The notes under the pieces were generated by a model. It did not search any database and was not told the DNA's origin. It was given only the letters and a program-made list of their open reading frames with translations. 64,000 bases of DNA, from the NCBI GenBank assembly GCA_963776225.1, contig CAVZLL010000004.1:62001-126000 (forward strand), in the 5' to 3' direction. The stretch comes from Bog-756 sp963776225 (GTDB lineage: Bacteria > Actinomycetota > Acidimicrobiia > Acidimicrobiales > RAAP-2). This document shows positions 36,698 through 45,984 of the stretch, piece by piece. Both the position numbers and the translations under genes were made by a program. Position 1 is the first letter of the stretch, and each line of letters opens with the position of its first letter.

Positions 36698-38785
36698 ATG
36701 ACGGTTTCAGAGGCGCCAGCCCTGGACGAGCGCTTCCTCGCGACAGGAGACGAGTCGGGCACCGCCCCCTCGGACCGGCGCTTCCGGCCCGATGTCGAGG
36801 GGCTGCGCGCGGTGGCGGTTCTCCTGGTCGTCTTCTACCACGCCGGCGTCTCCTGGCTCAGCGGAGGCTACGTCGGGGTGGACGTCTTCTTCGTCATCTC
36901 CGGGTTCGTGATCACCGGCGTCCTCCTCCGTGAACGTGTCTCCACCGGACGGGTCTCGATCCTCGGGTTCTACGGCCGTCGGGCCCGGCGGATCATCCCG
37001 GCCGCCACACTGGTGATCATCGCCGCATCGGTGCTGGCCTACGCACTGCTCGGCGTGGTCTACGGCGACGAGACCGCCACCGACGCCAGGTGGGCCTCGG
37101 TCTTCCTCGCCAACTTCCACTTCTCGTCCATCGGCACCAGCTACCTCACTGCATCCCAGCCACCCTCACCGCTCCAGAACTTCTGGTCACTGGCCGTCGA
37201 AGAGCAGTTCTACCTGGTGTATCCGGCCATCTTCCTGGTGATCGCCTCCATCCGCACGAGGCTCTCCCTGGCCGTCCGTCTGGCCGTGACCCTCGGAGCA
37301 GGCATCCTGATCTCCTTCCTGCTGTCGGTCGTACAGACCACGATCAATCCCAATGTGGCCTATTTCTCGCCGTTCACCAGGGCCTGGGAGCTGGCGCTCG
37401 GTGCGCTGGTTGCGGTCAGCACCCAGTGGCTGCTGCGGATCCCCCGGCGCTTCGGCGCGGCGATGACCTGGGCCGGCCTGGCCGCGATCGCGGTGTCCGC
37501 ACTCGAGTTCACCAACAACACGCCCTATCCGGGTTCGGCGGTCGCGCTCCCGGTGGTCGGCGCCGCCCTGGTGATCGCCGGTGGGGTGACCGCCCCAGCC
37601 CGGGGGGCCGAGTCGCTGCTGAGGCTGCCCCCGTTCCAGTGGATGGGAAAGCTGTCGTATTCGCTGTACCTCTGGCACTGGCCGATCCTGGTCATCGCCG
37701 CCTACTACGCGGGGAAGTCCGGCCTCCCCTTCACCCGCAACATCTTCTGGATCCTGGTCGCACTGGTGGCGTCCATCGGCACCTACCTGATCCTCGAGAA
37801 CCCGGTCCGCCACGCCAAGGTGCTGACCAAGCGGCGCTGGCCGCCGATCCTGCTCGGGCTTACCCTGATCGCCGCATCGCTGGGGGTCGCCACCCTCGAG
37901 CTGCGCGCCCATGCCACCTCCAATTCGAACTACTCCGCGACGCGTGGAGAGACCGTCGCCCAGCTGGTCGCCGCGGCCCCGGCCATCAAGACGCTGCCAA
38001 CCAACCTCGAGCCCTCGCTCGAGCGGGCCGCCCACAACTGGGGCACGCCCGCATTCGGCTGCTGGCCCACCTACGCGGAGGACGCGCTGCCTGCCTGCGT
38101 CTTCGGAGACCCGAGCGGCACCAAGACGATGGCCCTCTACGGGGACTCACATGCAGGGATGTGGTTCCAGGCCATCAATCAGATCGCCAGACGCGTCCAC
38201 TGGAAGCTGGTCTTCGTGGGCAAGGGAAGCTGCCCGGCGGGGCTGCTGACCGTAAGGAACCCCCCGGGCTGGGGGACCCCCGGTGGCCCGTTCGTCGAAT
38301 GCAACAACTTCCACCAGTGGGCCATCAACCGGATCAACCAGCTCCGTCCGGACCTGCTCGTCGTCAGCCAGGAGCACCAGTCGAACGTCAAGGGCGTCCC
38401 GTTCAGCGCGAACCAGTGGCGCAAGGGACTGGCGGATACGTTCGGCAAGCTGACCATCCCCAGGTCGAACATCGTGGTGATCGGAAACGTCCCCCACCTT
38501 CCCGTGAGCGGGCCGGTCTGCCTCTCCCAGCACCAGACAGACGTCCAACAGTGCTCCGCCGCGCCCGACCCGGAGACCAAGAGGTACAACGCGGCAGACC
38601 AGGAGGCAGCGACCTCGGTCGGGGGACGCTACATCGATGTGACCCCGTGGTTCTGCTCGACGACCTGCACCGCGGTGGTCGGAAAGTACGAGGTGTACAT
38701 CAACAAGGGTCACGTGACGAGGGTGTACTCCTACTTCCTCGAGAAGAATCTCGAACAGGCCCTCGGGCTGGCCGGGAAGGTCTGA
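36698..38785 (+). CDS. Acyltransferase-3 / SGNH-domain fusion protein (OafA type)
   Basis: Membrane O-acyltransferase that probably acetylates a cell-surface polysaccharide. AGGAGGG at 36684-36690 precedes the ATG. The 695 residues begin with the acyltransferase-3 signature RPDVEGLRAVAVLLVVFYHAG, followed by about ten membrane helices, the active-site-like QNFWSLAVEEQFYLVYP and YSLYLWHWPI. From about 480 an extracytoplasmic SGNH domain starts with ALYGDSHAGMW (Ser484). The late catalytic Asp-x-x-His is Asn669-Lys-Gly-His672 here, so the Asp is missing. Whether the SGNH half is fully active is therefore unclear. Confidence 0.92.
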   Translation: MTVSEAPALDERFLATGDESGTAPSDRRFRPDVEGLRAVAVLLVVFYHAGVSWLSGGYVGVDVFFVISGFVITGVLLRERVSTGRVSILGFYGRRARRIIPAATLVIIAASVLAYALLGVVYGDETATDARWASVFLANFHFSSIGTSYLTASQPPSPLQNFWSLAVEEQFYLVYPAIFLVIASIRTRLSLAVRLAVTLGAGILISFLLSVVQTTINPNVAYFSPFTRAWELALGALVAVSTQWLLRIPRRFGAAMTWAGLAAIAVSALEFTNNTPYPGSAVALPVVGAALVIAGGVTAPARGAESLLRLPPFQWMGKLSYSLYLWHWPILVIAAYYAGKSGLPFTRNIFWILVALVASIGTYLILENPVRHAKVLTKRRWPPILLGLTLIAASLGVATLELRAHATSNSNYSATRGETVAQLVAAAPAIKTLPTNLEPSLERAAHNWGTPAFGCWPTYAEDALPACVFGDPSGTKTMALYGDSHAGMWFQAINQIARRVHWKLVFVGKGSCPAGLLTVRNPPGWGTPGGPFVECNNFHQWAINRINQLRPDLLVVSQEHQSNVKGVPFSANQWRKGLADTFGKLTIPRSNIVVIGNVPHLPVSGPVCLSQHQTDVQQCSAAPDPETKRYNAADQEAATSVGGRYIDVTPWFCSTTCTAVVGKYEVYINKGHVTRVYSYFLEKNLEQALGLAGKV

Positions 38786-39224
38786 GCCGAGCAGAGCCGG
38801 GCGGGTCCGGCGCAGACACCCCACGACCTGACGCCTCTCGAGCCGCCCACGCGGGTGTCACGCAATGTTCTCCCAAGGTTTGGCTTTCTGTGATTTCCCG
38901 GTAAGGATCGCCTTGCTAGACCGGTCTGCGGTCCTCGGAGCCGGGCGCAACCTCTCTCAGGACCAGGGAATCGGCACGACGGCGTGCCGGTGGTTCGAGC
39001 AGGCGCCGATCACCGGTACGCCGCAGCCGCCCCGACCGCGCGGTCGGCACCCGCTCATCGGTGAACCCGACGACCGGGCGTGATCCAAGGCCTCCAGCGC
39101 GTGCCACCTGATCGATCCACCAATTGTGACCATGGCCAGCCAGGGGTCATCCGTGCCAGAATCTGCCAATCCGGCGCCCAGCGGGGTCGGATCGGGAGCT
39201 CTTGATCCGGAGGTGGCAGGGACC
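38786..39224 (+). other. Non-coding gap and leader of ASST paralogue 2
   Basis: No gene is supported in 38786-39120. From 39121 on, the DNA is a near copy of 40835-40937 and forms the 5' leader of the ASST gene. Confidence 0.4.
39121..39224 (+). repeat. Duplicated ASST leader, copy 1
   Basis: Closely matches 40835-40937 (mostly substitutions, plus a one-base indel), ending at the GTG start of each gene. It contains GGAGG at 39209-39213. The indel near the 3' end shows that the shared part is not translated in frame in both copies. Confidence 0.7.
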
Positions 39225-40703
39225 GTGACGGCGACGCGCGCAGAAGTTCATATGCCGAGGGAACCGCGTCCGGAGGGGTCGAGGACGTCCCGACGCTGGA
39301 AGTGGATCGGGCTGCTCCCGGTGCTCCTGGCCTACATCGCGGTCGGAGGGACCGCACAGAGCGCGTCGGCGACCACGCCGTTCACCATCAAGACCAACCC
39401 CGCTCTGGCACCCTCGTTCAAGGCGACCATCTACGACTACGTAGTCCGTTGTTCCGGCTCGCCGACCACAGCCATCGACACCACCGGGACCGGGAGGGTC
39501 ACGATCGGTGGCAAGTCCTATGCCCAGCCCGCCAGCGTCAAGGCGCCGCTGGCGGCCAACCGAGCCGTCTATATCAGCGGTGGCGGGCACACCTACACCA
39601 TCCGGTGCCTTCCGGCCGACTTCCCGACCTACGGGGTGACCATCAAGGGGACGCCACAGGTGCACGGGTATCTCATCGGGCTCACTCCGAGGACGGCAAG
39701 CCCTGCCACCTACTACGTGGTCGTGTTCGACAACCACGGCGTGCCCGTGTGGTGGTACGACAACCCCAGTGACCCGATCAACGCCGCGTTCTACGGACCG
39801 AACCAGATCGGCTGGTGGCTGGACAATCGGAGTGCCGGGTTGGACGACGGAACGTACACGATCCGGGATTTGGACGGGAACGTCAAGGCCGCTGTCGGCA
39901 ACCCGTCGGCGGGCACCGGCCTCGACCTCCACGACTTCCAGGTGCTCCCCAACGGCGACTACCTCGGCATCCAGTACGTGAACGCGACCCTCGACCTCTC
40001 CTCCTGGGGGCTCTCCACGACACAACCGATCGTCAACTGTCGGATCGTCGAGCTCAACCCGCAGGGTCAGATCGTCTGGAGCTGGAGCACGATCGCACAT
40101 ATCGACGTGGCGACCGAGAACGCAAATTGGCACAGCCTGGTCCCCGAGGTGATCCATATGAATTCCATCCAGGAGATCGGCAATCAAATCATCATGAGCG
40201 CCCGGGAACTGGACGCGGTGTACGACATCGACAAGGCCACCGGCAACATCATTTGGAAGCTGGGCGGCACGCCGACCGCCCAGAGCCTGACCGTGGTCGG
40301 CAACACCTACCCGCAGGTCTTCTCCGGTCAGCACGACGCCCGGTACACGTCGGGAATGCTCACTGTGCATGACAACGCGACCCAGGAGACAAGCAACTCG
40401 GCACGGGCGCTCGACTTCCAGATCGACACTTCGACCCATACGGCAACGGTCGAAGCCTCCGTGATCCCCCCATCCGCCCCCGGTCCGTCTCAGGGTGGCG
40501 GGAGTGTTGACAAGCTCAGCACGGGCGACTGGGTCGTCTACTGGGGTCGATCGGACTACTTCAACGAGCTCACGCCGTCGGGGTCACCAGTGATCCAGAT
40601 CAACTTCCCTGGTTATACCGATTACCGGGTGGTGGTGGTGCCGGTCTCCGACAGCACCCTGAGCGTCGGAATGGACGCGCGCTTTCCGCCGCTTCACTTG
40701 TGA
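39225..40703 (+). CDS. Secreted arylsulfotransferase-like (ASST family) protein, paralogue 2
   Basis: 492 residues from GTG 39225. An upstream in-frame ATG exists, but the duplicated leader is out of frame in paralogue 3, so the GTG is preferred. A signal peptide (WIGLLPVLLAYIAVGG) ends near SASA, followed by TTPFTIKTNPALAPSF. Propeller motifs are LDLHDFQVLPNGDYLG, IHMNSIQEIGNQIIMSAREL, TGNIIWKLGGTP and FSGQHDAR. It lacks the CCGS element of the others; GGGSVDKL stands there. Catalytic activity is unproven. It is the first of three tandem copies and is closest to paralogue 1. Confidence 0.83.
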   Translation: MTATRAEVHMPREPRPEGSRTSRRWKWIGLLPVLLAYIAVGGTAQSASATTPFTIKTNPALAPSFKATIYDYVVRCSGSPTTAIDTTGTGRVTIGGKSYAQPASVKAPLAANRAVYISGGGHTYTIRCLPADFPTYGVTIKGTPQVHGYLIGLTPRTASPATYYVVVFDNHGVPVWWYDNPSDPINAAFYGPNQIGWWLDNRSAGLDDGTYTIRDLDGNVKAAVGNPSAGTGLDLHDFQVLPNGDYLGIQYVNATLDLSSWGLSTTQPIVNCRIVELNPQGQIVWSWSTIAHIDVATENANWHSLVPEVIHMNSIQEIGNQIIMSARELDAVYDIDKATGNIIWKLGGTPTAQSLTVVGNTYPQVFSGQHDARYTSGMLTVHDNATQETSNSARALDFQIDTSTHTATVEASVIPPSAPGPSQGGGSVDKLSTGDWVVYWGRSDYFNELTPSGSPVIQINFPGYTDYRVVVVPVSDSTLSVGMDARFPPLHL

Positions 40704-40834
40704 GGTCTGGAGGACGAACGAACGGCAAACGCGCGTTCCCTCCCACCCCTGGACCTCCGTGGTTGGTGATCTACAAGCCGGTTCCCCCTACCGTGCGTTG
40801 AGGCGTCCCCGGCGTGCGCCGGCTCGCCGATACT

Positions 40835-40937
40835 CAATTCTGACGATGGCCAGCCGAGGGCCATCCATGCCAGAATCTGCCCATCCGGCGCCCAGGGGGG
40901 TCGGATCGGCAGCTCTTGATCCGGAGGTGGCAGGACC
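40835..40937 (+). repeat. Duplicated ASST leader, copy 2
   Basis: Second copy of the leader at 39121-39224, one base shorter just before the start codon, with GGAGG at 40923-40927. It probably carries the same promoter and translation signals. Confidence 0.7.
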
Positions 40938-42425
40938 GTGACGGCTACGCGCGCAACAGCTCATGTGGCGAAGGGGACGCGCCCCGTGGGGCGGAGAATC
41001 GGTCGGCAATGGCATTGGATCGGGTTGCTCCCGGTACTCCTGGCCTGCATCGCGGTCGGAGGGACCGCTCAGACGGCGTCGGCGACCACGCCGTTCACCA
41101 TCAAGACCACCCCCGCTCTGGCGCCTGCGTTCAAGACGACCATCTCCGAGTACGCGGTCCGTTGCTCCGGTTCGGCGACCACCACCATCAACACCACCGG
41201 GACCGGGACGGTCACCATCGGCGGCAAGTCCTACGCCCAGCCGGCCAGTGTCAAGGCGGCGCTGGTGGTCAACCAGGCGGTCTACATCAGCGGTGGTGGG
41301 CACAGCTACACCATCCGCTGCCTCCCGGCCGACTTCCCGACCTACAAGTCCACGGTCGAAGGGACGCCACAGGCCCATGGCTATCTGGTCACACCGGGGG
41401 GAGGAACGCCGGGAAGCGGAACCGGTGAGTACGTGGCGGCCTTCGACAACCACGGCGTTCCGGTCTGGTGGTACCAGGACACCAGCCGGCCGTTCAACGC
41501 CGCCTTCTACGGAACCGGCCAGATCGGATGGTGGACCGGGACACTGTCATCGAGCGGAACCGGGAACGGGGTCTACACCATCCGTGACTTGACCGGGGCG
41601 GTGAAGACCACCGTGACCAACCCGACCGCGAGCCTCGGTCTCGACGAGCACGACTTCCAGCTCCTGCCCAACGGGGACTACCTCGACATGGAGATCGTCA
41701 ACACCACCGCCGACCTCTCCTCCTGGGGCGATTCCTCCACTGCCCCGGTCCTCGACAACGTCCTCATCGAGATCACTCCAGCGGGACAGGTGGTCTGGAG
41801 TTGGGATGCCCTCCAGCACATCAACGTCGCTGCTGAGAACGTCAACTGGCGCAGCATGGCCCCCGACGTGATGCACATGAACTCCTTCGAACAGGTCGGC
41901 AGTCACCTCATCGTGAGCTTCCGGCACCTCGACGCCGTCTACGACATCGACAAGACGACGGGCAACATCATCTGGAAGCTGGGAGGCACCACGACGCCTC
42001 AGAGCCTCACAGTCTCCGGCAACACCAACCCCCAGGTGTTCTCTGGCCAGCACGACGCCCGACAGCTGGGCGACGGATCGATCACCGTGCACGACAACGC
42101 CTCACAGGAAAGCGGTGTCTCGTCCCGTGCGATTCGGTTCCAGATCAACACCGGCACCAACACGGCGACCGTGGTCGAGGACGTCACCGACAAGTACCAT
42201 CCGGGCTCTGCCGTCTGCTGCGGCAGCGCGAACAGGCTCTCCGGAGGCAACTGGCTCATCTCCTGGGGCAACGGGAACTACGTGACCGAGCTCAACCCCT
42301 CCGGTACGGCGCAGATCGACATCAACTACTGGCCGTATACCTCCTATCGGGCAGCCGCGGTGCCGGACTCGGACATCACGCTCAGCCACGGGATGGACGC
42401 CCGCTTCCCGCCGTTGCACCTGTAG
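40938..42425 (+). CDS. Secreted arylsulfotransferase-like (ASST family) protein, paralogue 3
   Basis: 495 residues with a Sec signal (WIGLLPVLLACIAVGG) ending near TASA. The mature part begins TTPFTIKTTPALAPAF. It differs from paralogues 1 and 2 by WWYQDTSRPFNAAFYG and GWWTGTLSS in place of the WWLDN segment, features it shares with paralogue 4. It has LDEHDFQLLPNGDYLD, TGNIIWKLGGTT, FSGQHDARQL and CCGSANRL. Substrate unknown. The next copy begins 58 bp downstream, so the pair may be cotranscribed. Confidence 0.83.
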   Translation: MTATRATAHVAKGTRPVGRRIGRQWHWIGLLPVLLACIAVGGTAQTASATTPFTIKTTPALAPAFKTTISEYAVRCSGSATTTINTTGTGTVTIGGKSYAQPASVKAALVVNQAVYISGGGHSYTIRCLPADFPTYKSTVEGTPQAHGYLVTPGGGTPGSGTGEYVAAFDNHGVPVWWYQDTSRPFNAAFYGTGQIGWWTGTLSSSGTGNGVYTIRDLTGAVKTTVTNPTASLGLDEHDFQLLPNGDYLDMEIVNTTADLSSWGDSSTAPVLDNVLIEITPAGQVVWSWDALQHINVAAENVNWRSMAPDVMHMNSFEQVGSHLIVSFRHLDAVYDIDKTTGNIIWKLGGTTTPQSLTVSGNTNPQVFSGQHDARQLGDGSITVHDNASQESGVSSRAIRFQINTGTNTATVVEDVTDKYHPGSAVCCGSANRLSGGNWLISWGNGNYVTELNPSGTAQIDINYWPYTSYRAAAVPDSDITLSHGMDARFPPLHL

Positions 42426-42483
42426 GGGTGCTTCTCCCTCGTTCGCGATGGGCCGTACCCGCTGACCAAGGGGTGGACAGACT

Positions 42484-43968
42484 GTGAAGAGTGGGCTCAT
42501 CGCGAGGGGCTCCCGGGGCGGCATCCCTCCTGGCAAGGCTTGGGGTTCGCCCCGATGGAGATGGCTGGGACTGTTGGCCGTGCTCCTCGCATGCGTTGCG
42601 GTCGGCGGGACCGGGCGCTCCGCCTCGGCGAGCACGCCGTTCACCATCAGGACCACCCCCGCCCTGGCGCCCTCTTTCAAGGTGACCACTTACGAGTACG
42701 CGGTCCGTTGTTCCGGCTCGGCGACCACCACCCTCGACACCACCGGAACCGGGACGGTGACCATCGGCGGTAAGGCCTTCGTCCAGCCGGCGTCGCAGAA
42801 GCTCCAGCTCGTGGCGAACCAGGCGGTCTACGTCAGCGGTGGTGGTCACAGCTACACCATCCGCTGCCTCCCGGCCGACTTCCCCGCGTACACCTCGCTC
42901 GTCGGGGGAACACCCCAGGCGCGGGGCTATCTGGTGACGCCGCACGGAAATGCAGGTGGGCCGTCCTCTAACTACGTGATCGCCTTCGACAACCACGGTG
43001 TCCCGGTCTGGTGGTACCAGGACACCAGCCGGCCGATCAACGCCGCCTTCTACGGCACCGGCCAGATCGGGTGGTGGACCGGGACCCTGTCTGCGACCGG
43101 CACCGGGGACGGCGGCTACACGATGCGGAACCTCGATGGCGCGATCAAGACGACCGTCACCAACCCGGATGCGAGCGTGGGACTCGACGAGCACGACTTC
43201 CAGGTCCTGCCCAATGGGGACTACCTGGGAGTCGAGGTGATCAACGCCACCGCCGACCTCTCGTCGTGGGGGCTCTCCTCCTCGGCTCCCGTTCTCGATG
43301 ATGTGATCATCGAGATCACACCCCAGGGACAGGTGGTATGGAGCTGGGACGCGCTGGCGCACTTCGATGTCGCCACAGAGAACGTCAACTGGAGGAACTG
43401 GTATCCCGATGTCATCCATATGAACTCGATCCAAGAGGTCGGGAACTACGTCATCGTGAGCGCCAGACACCTCGACGCCGTCTTCGAGATAAGCAAGGTC
43501 ACCGGCAACATCATCTGGAAGCTCGGAGGGACCACCACGGCCCAGAGCCTCAGCGTCGTCGGTAACACCTACCCGCAGGTGTTCTCCGGCCAGCACGACG
43601 CCCGGGAGCTCGGTGACGGGTCGATCACCGTCCACGACAACGCAGCGCTCGAGTCCGGAGAGGCGTCGCGGGGGCTTCACTTCCAGATCGATCTCACCGC
43701 CCGCACCGCGACGATCATGCAGGAGGTCACCGATAAGAACCACCCCGGACCCTCCGAATGCTGCGGGAGCGCCGCCCTTCTCCCCGGTGGCGACTGGCTC
43801 GTCGACTGGGGCGACTCGCAGTACGTGACCGAGCTGACCCCTCAGGGCAAAGCGGAGGTCCACATCAACTTCTCGCCGGATACCTCCTATCGGGCGGCGA
43901 TCGTGCCGGATTCGGACATCACGCTCAGCCACGGGATGGATGTGCGCTTCCCGCCGCTCCATCTCTGA
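42484..43968 (+). CDS. Secreted arylsulfotransferase-like (ASST family) protein, paralogue 4
   Basis: 494 residues from GTG 42484, with signal peptide LGLLAVLLACVAVGGTG-type ending near SASA. The motifs are LDEHDFQVLPNGDYLG, IHMNSIQEVGNYVIVSARHL, TGNIIWKLGGTT and FSGQHDAREL, with CCGSAALL near the end. All four paralogues end in a PPLxL motif. It lacks the duplicated leader of copies 2 and 3, which suggests it relies on read-through or a different promoter. Confidence 0.83.
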   Translation: MKSGLIARGSRGGIPPGKAWGSPRWRWLGLLAVLLACVAVGGTGRSASASTPFTIRTTPALAPSFKVTTYEYAVRCSGSATTTLDTTGTGTVTIGGKAFVQPASQKLQLVANQAVYVSGGGHSYTIRCLPADFPAYTSLVGGTPQARGYLVTPHGNAGGPSSNYVIAFDNHGVPVWWYQDTSRPINAAFYGTGQIGWWTGTLSATGTGDGGYTMRNLDGAIKTTVTNPDASVGLDEHDFQVLPNGDYLGVEVINATADLSSWGLSSSAPVLDDVIIEITPQGQVVWSWDALAHFDVATENVNWRNWYPDVIHMNSIQEVGNYVIVSARHLDAVFEISKVTGNIIWKLGGTTTAQSLSVVGNTYPQVFSGQHDARELGDGSITVHDNAALESGEASRGLHFQIDLTARTATIMQEVTDKNHPGPSECCGSAALLPGGDWLVDWGDSQYVTELTPQGKAEVHINFSPDTSYRAAIVPDSDITLSHGMDVRFPPLHL

Positions 43969-44099
43969 CCGACCCTCAGGTCTGGTTCTTCTCGGCGAGT
44001 TCCTGCAGGAATCGAGTTCCACATGATCCGATCGCTTCTGCGTCCTGTCTCGCTGATCGCTCTCATCCCTTCCTGCCTCTCTGTGACGACAGGCGACCA

Positions 44100-44363
44100 C
44101 TCGGTCAGCTCCGGGTCCACCGAGGATCACCTACTACTGGGGATACGCCGACCTGAGATGGAATGCGCCGAAGTTGTCGGGGAACAGCGTCATCGACGAA
44201 TACGAGGTCTCCGCTGCCGGCGGCGGTCAGACTCTGACTCCTGTGAGCCGGGCTCAGCGTCTCGGACTTTCTGGCTCCTCAACCGGCAGACCTGTTGACG
44301 GTCGAGGTCCGAGCACTCAACTTGGCCGGCTGGGGAAATTGGTCGATCCCCATCTACTTCTCG
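44100..44363 (+). pseudogene. Degenerate fibronectin type III fragment
   Basis: Two reading frames together spell an FN3-like domain: ITYYWGYADLRWNAPKLSG with VIDEYEVSAAGGGQTLTP, then in the next frame TVEVRALNLAGWGNWSIPI. The frame changes near 44285. No start or intact gene surrounds it. It is probably the decayed end of a secreted protein gene. Confidence 0.5.
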
Positions 44364-44365
44364 GA

Positions 44366-44390
44366 CGGGACCGGTCGGTACTGTGTTCGG
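44366..44390. repeat. 25-bp exact repeat, copy B
   Basis: Identical to 36646-36670 and in the same orientation. Here it lies just after the FN3 fragment and about 80 bp before the tRNA fragment, with no gene behind it. Confidence 0.6.
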
Positions 44391-44470
44391 AGACGTACGC
44401 CCCCCCGCCACCCCCAGCAGGCCACTCTGTTCCAAAAGTGGTCCAGCGAATGGGGTGAGGTACAACGAGT

Positions 44471-44511
44471 CGGGCTGCCGGGATTTGAACCCGGGACCTC
44501 TTGACCCCCAG
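44471..44511 (-). pseudogene. tRNA-Pro 3'-half fragment (att-like left end of island)
   Basis: 41 bp identical to 51446-51486, covering the T arm, variable loop and anticodon region of tRNA-Pro(GGG). Sequence beyond 44511 is unrelated. Such 3' tRNA copies mark one end of an integrated element. Confidence 0.8.
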
Positions 44512-44672
44512 GCCGGTTACCCTTGTGAGGTCCGGACGGGTGTGGCGAGTCTGCCCAGGTCAATCGAGGTACTCAACTTCTCCCCGAGAGGTCTGGCGAG
44601 GCGAGTTAGGGTCAGTCGCGCAGGGTTGTGATGACACCGCGATGACAAATGACGAGCTCGGGAGGCAGGGAG

Positions 44673-45605
44673 ATGGGGACAGACGGAATTCGACGCGGCC
44701 GGATCGGAATCGTCATCGCACTTGCGACAGCGTTTCTGCTCGGTGGGGCAGCCTTCAGTGCGGTGCAGATCGCCGGAGCCACGGGGAGCGTGACACCCGA
44801 AGCGGTGTGTACCGGCTATCCCCACCAGGGAGTCGACTGGCACGGCTGCAATCTGAGGTTTGCCAACCTCGACTCTCAGTACCTTGGTGGCGCGAATTTG
44901 CAGGGCGCCCTGATGACCAATGCCACACTGACCGGCGCGAACGTGATTGGCGCAAACCTAACCGGCGCCAACCTAACCGGTGCCAACCTGGACGCCAACC
45001 TGACCAGCGCGAATCTTACCGATGCCAACCTGACCGGTGCCAACCTGGACGCCAACCTGACCAGCGCGAATCTTACCGATGCCAACCTGACCGGTGACAC
45101 TCTGGGAGCCAACCTGCACAATGCCAGCCTGACCAACTCCAACCTGACCAACTCCAACCTGACGGGAGTGAGCTCAGGGGGCATCACGGGGACCCCGACG
45201 GGGATTCCGACTAGCTGGAAGCTCATAGCAGGATATGTGATAGGTCCCGGAGTCTTGCTTACGATGGCCAACCTGACCGACTTCAGCCTGATCAACCTTG
45301 ACCTAACCCGAGCGGACCTTCAGAAAGCCGACCTAACCGGCGCGAACCTAACCGGCGCGAACCTAACCGGCGCGAATACGAACTTGGCCAACCTGACCAG
45401 CGCGAACCTGACCGACGCCAACCTGACCAGCGACGGCCTTCAGTTCGCCAATCTGACTGGCGCGAACCTGAGGGGCGCGAACCTGACTGATGCCAACACG
45501 AAGTTTGCCAGGTTGACGAGCGTCATCTGGTCCAATACAACCTGTCCCGATCGAACCAACAGCAACAGCGACGGTGGCACCTGTGTCAACAATCTCACCC
45601 CCTGA
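44673..45605 (+). CDS. Secreted pentapeptide-repeat protein
   Basis: 310 residues. The ATG at 44673 has GGAGG at 44661-44665. A Sec signal or membrane anchor (IGIVIALATAFLLGGAAFSA) is followed by CTGYPHQGVDWHGCNLRFANL. Two blocks of A(N/D)Lxx pentapeptides (about residues 60-150 and 200-290), mostly ANLTG/ANLTD/ANLTS, form a right-handed square helix. An internal pair of units (44984-45028 and 45044-45088) is repeated almost exactly. A break near 155-190 (SSGGITGTPTGIPTSW) separates the blocks. Function is unknown. Confidence 0.85.
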   Translation: MGTDGIRRGRIGIVIALATAFLLGGAAFSAVQIAGATGSVTPEAVCTGYPHQGVDWHGCNLRFANLDSQYLGGANLQGALMTNATLTGANVIGANLTGANLTGANLDANLTSANLTDANLTGANLDANLTSANLTDANLTGDTLGANLHNASLTNSNLTNSNLTGVSSGGITGTPTGIPTSWKLIAGYVIGPGVLLTMANLTDFSLINLDLTRADLQKADLTGANLTGANLTGANTNLANLTSANLTDANLTSDGLQFANLTGANLRGANLTDANTKFARLTSVIWSNTTCPDRTNSNSDGGTCVNNLTP

Positions 45606-45632
45606 CGCAGCCGGCACACCTCACGATCACAC

Positions 45633-45794
45633 CTACGGCTGGTCAGAGGCTTTCGCTGCCAACTTCCGACGCTTCGCATAGTTGGGCAGAAGGATTGCAC
45701 CGATGAGCAGTGACAGGCCTCCGGCCCCCCACTGACCTTGCACCGTCAGGACGATCGAGGTCCCGATGAACACGAGGGCCAGTGGGAGCCTCAC
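45633..45794 (-). CDS. Small membrane protein, two helices
   Basis: 53 residues from GTG 45794: LPLALVFIGTSIVLTVQGQW and GGLSLLIGAILLPNYAKRRK form two hydrophobic segments with a short basic tail. No clear ribosome-binding site precedes it. It is convergent with the pentapeptide gene. It is supported by composition only. Confidence 0.4.
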   Translation of the reverse strand: MRLPLALVFIGTSIVLTVQGQWGAGGLSLLIGAILLPNYAKRRKLAAKASDQP

Positions 45795-45984
45795 GGGAGA
45801 CCCCGCATGATGGTCACGGTACCGTTACCCTTTTCTGTTGCCATGTAGCGTCGATACCGCACAAGGAACAGGCTAGTGGCCGCTTTCTTACGACGCCCGA
45901 TCCCTGCGGGTTCACAGGGCTCTCTTGACCTTCCCACCCTCTTGGAGACGGATGTTGCCCTTTGGCGAACTCCACGATGATTTG

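Noticed and set aside
39126..39224. N-terminal extension of ASST paralogue 2 from an upstream in-frame ATG
   Set aside because: The same DNA upstream of paralogue 3 is out of frame by one base, so it is a conserved leader, not coding.
44471..44511. A second complete tRNA-Pro
   Set aside because: Only the 3' half matches; the sequence after the anticodon loop is unrelated and cannot complete a cloverleaf.
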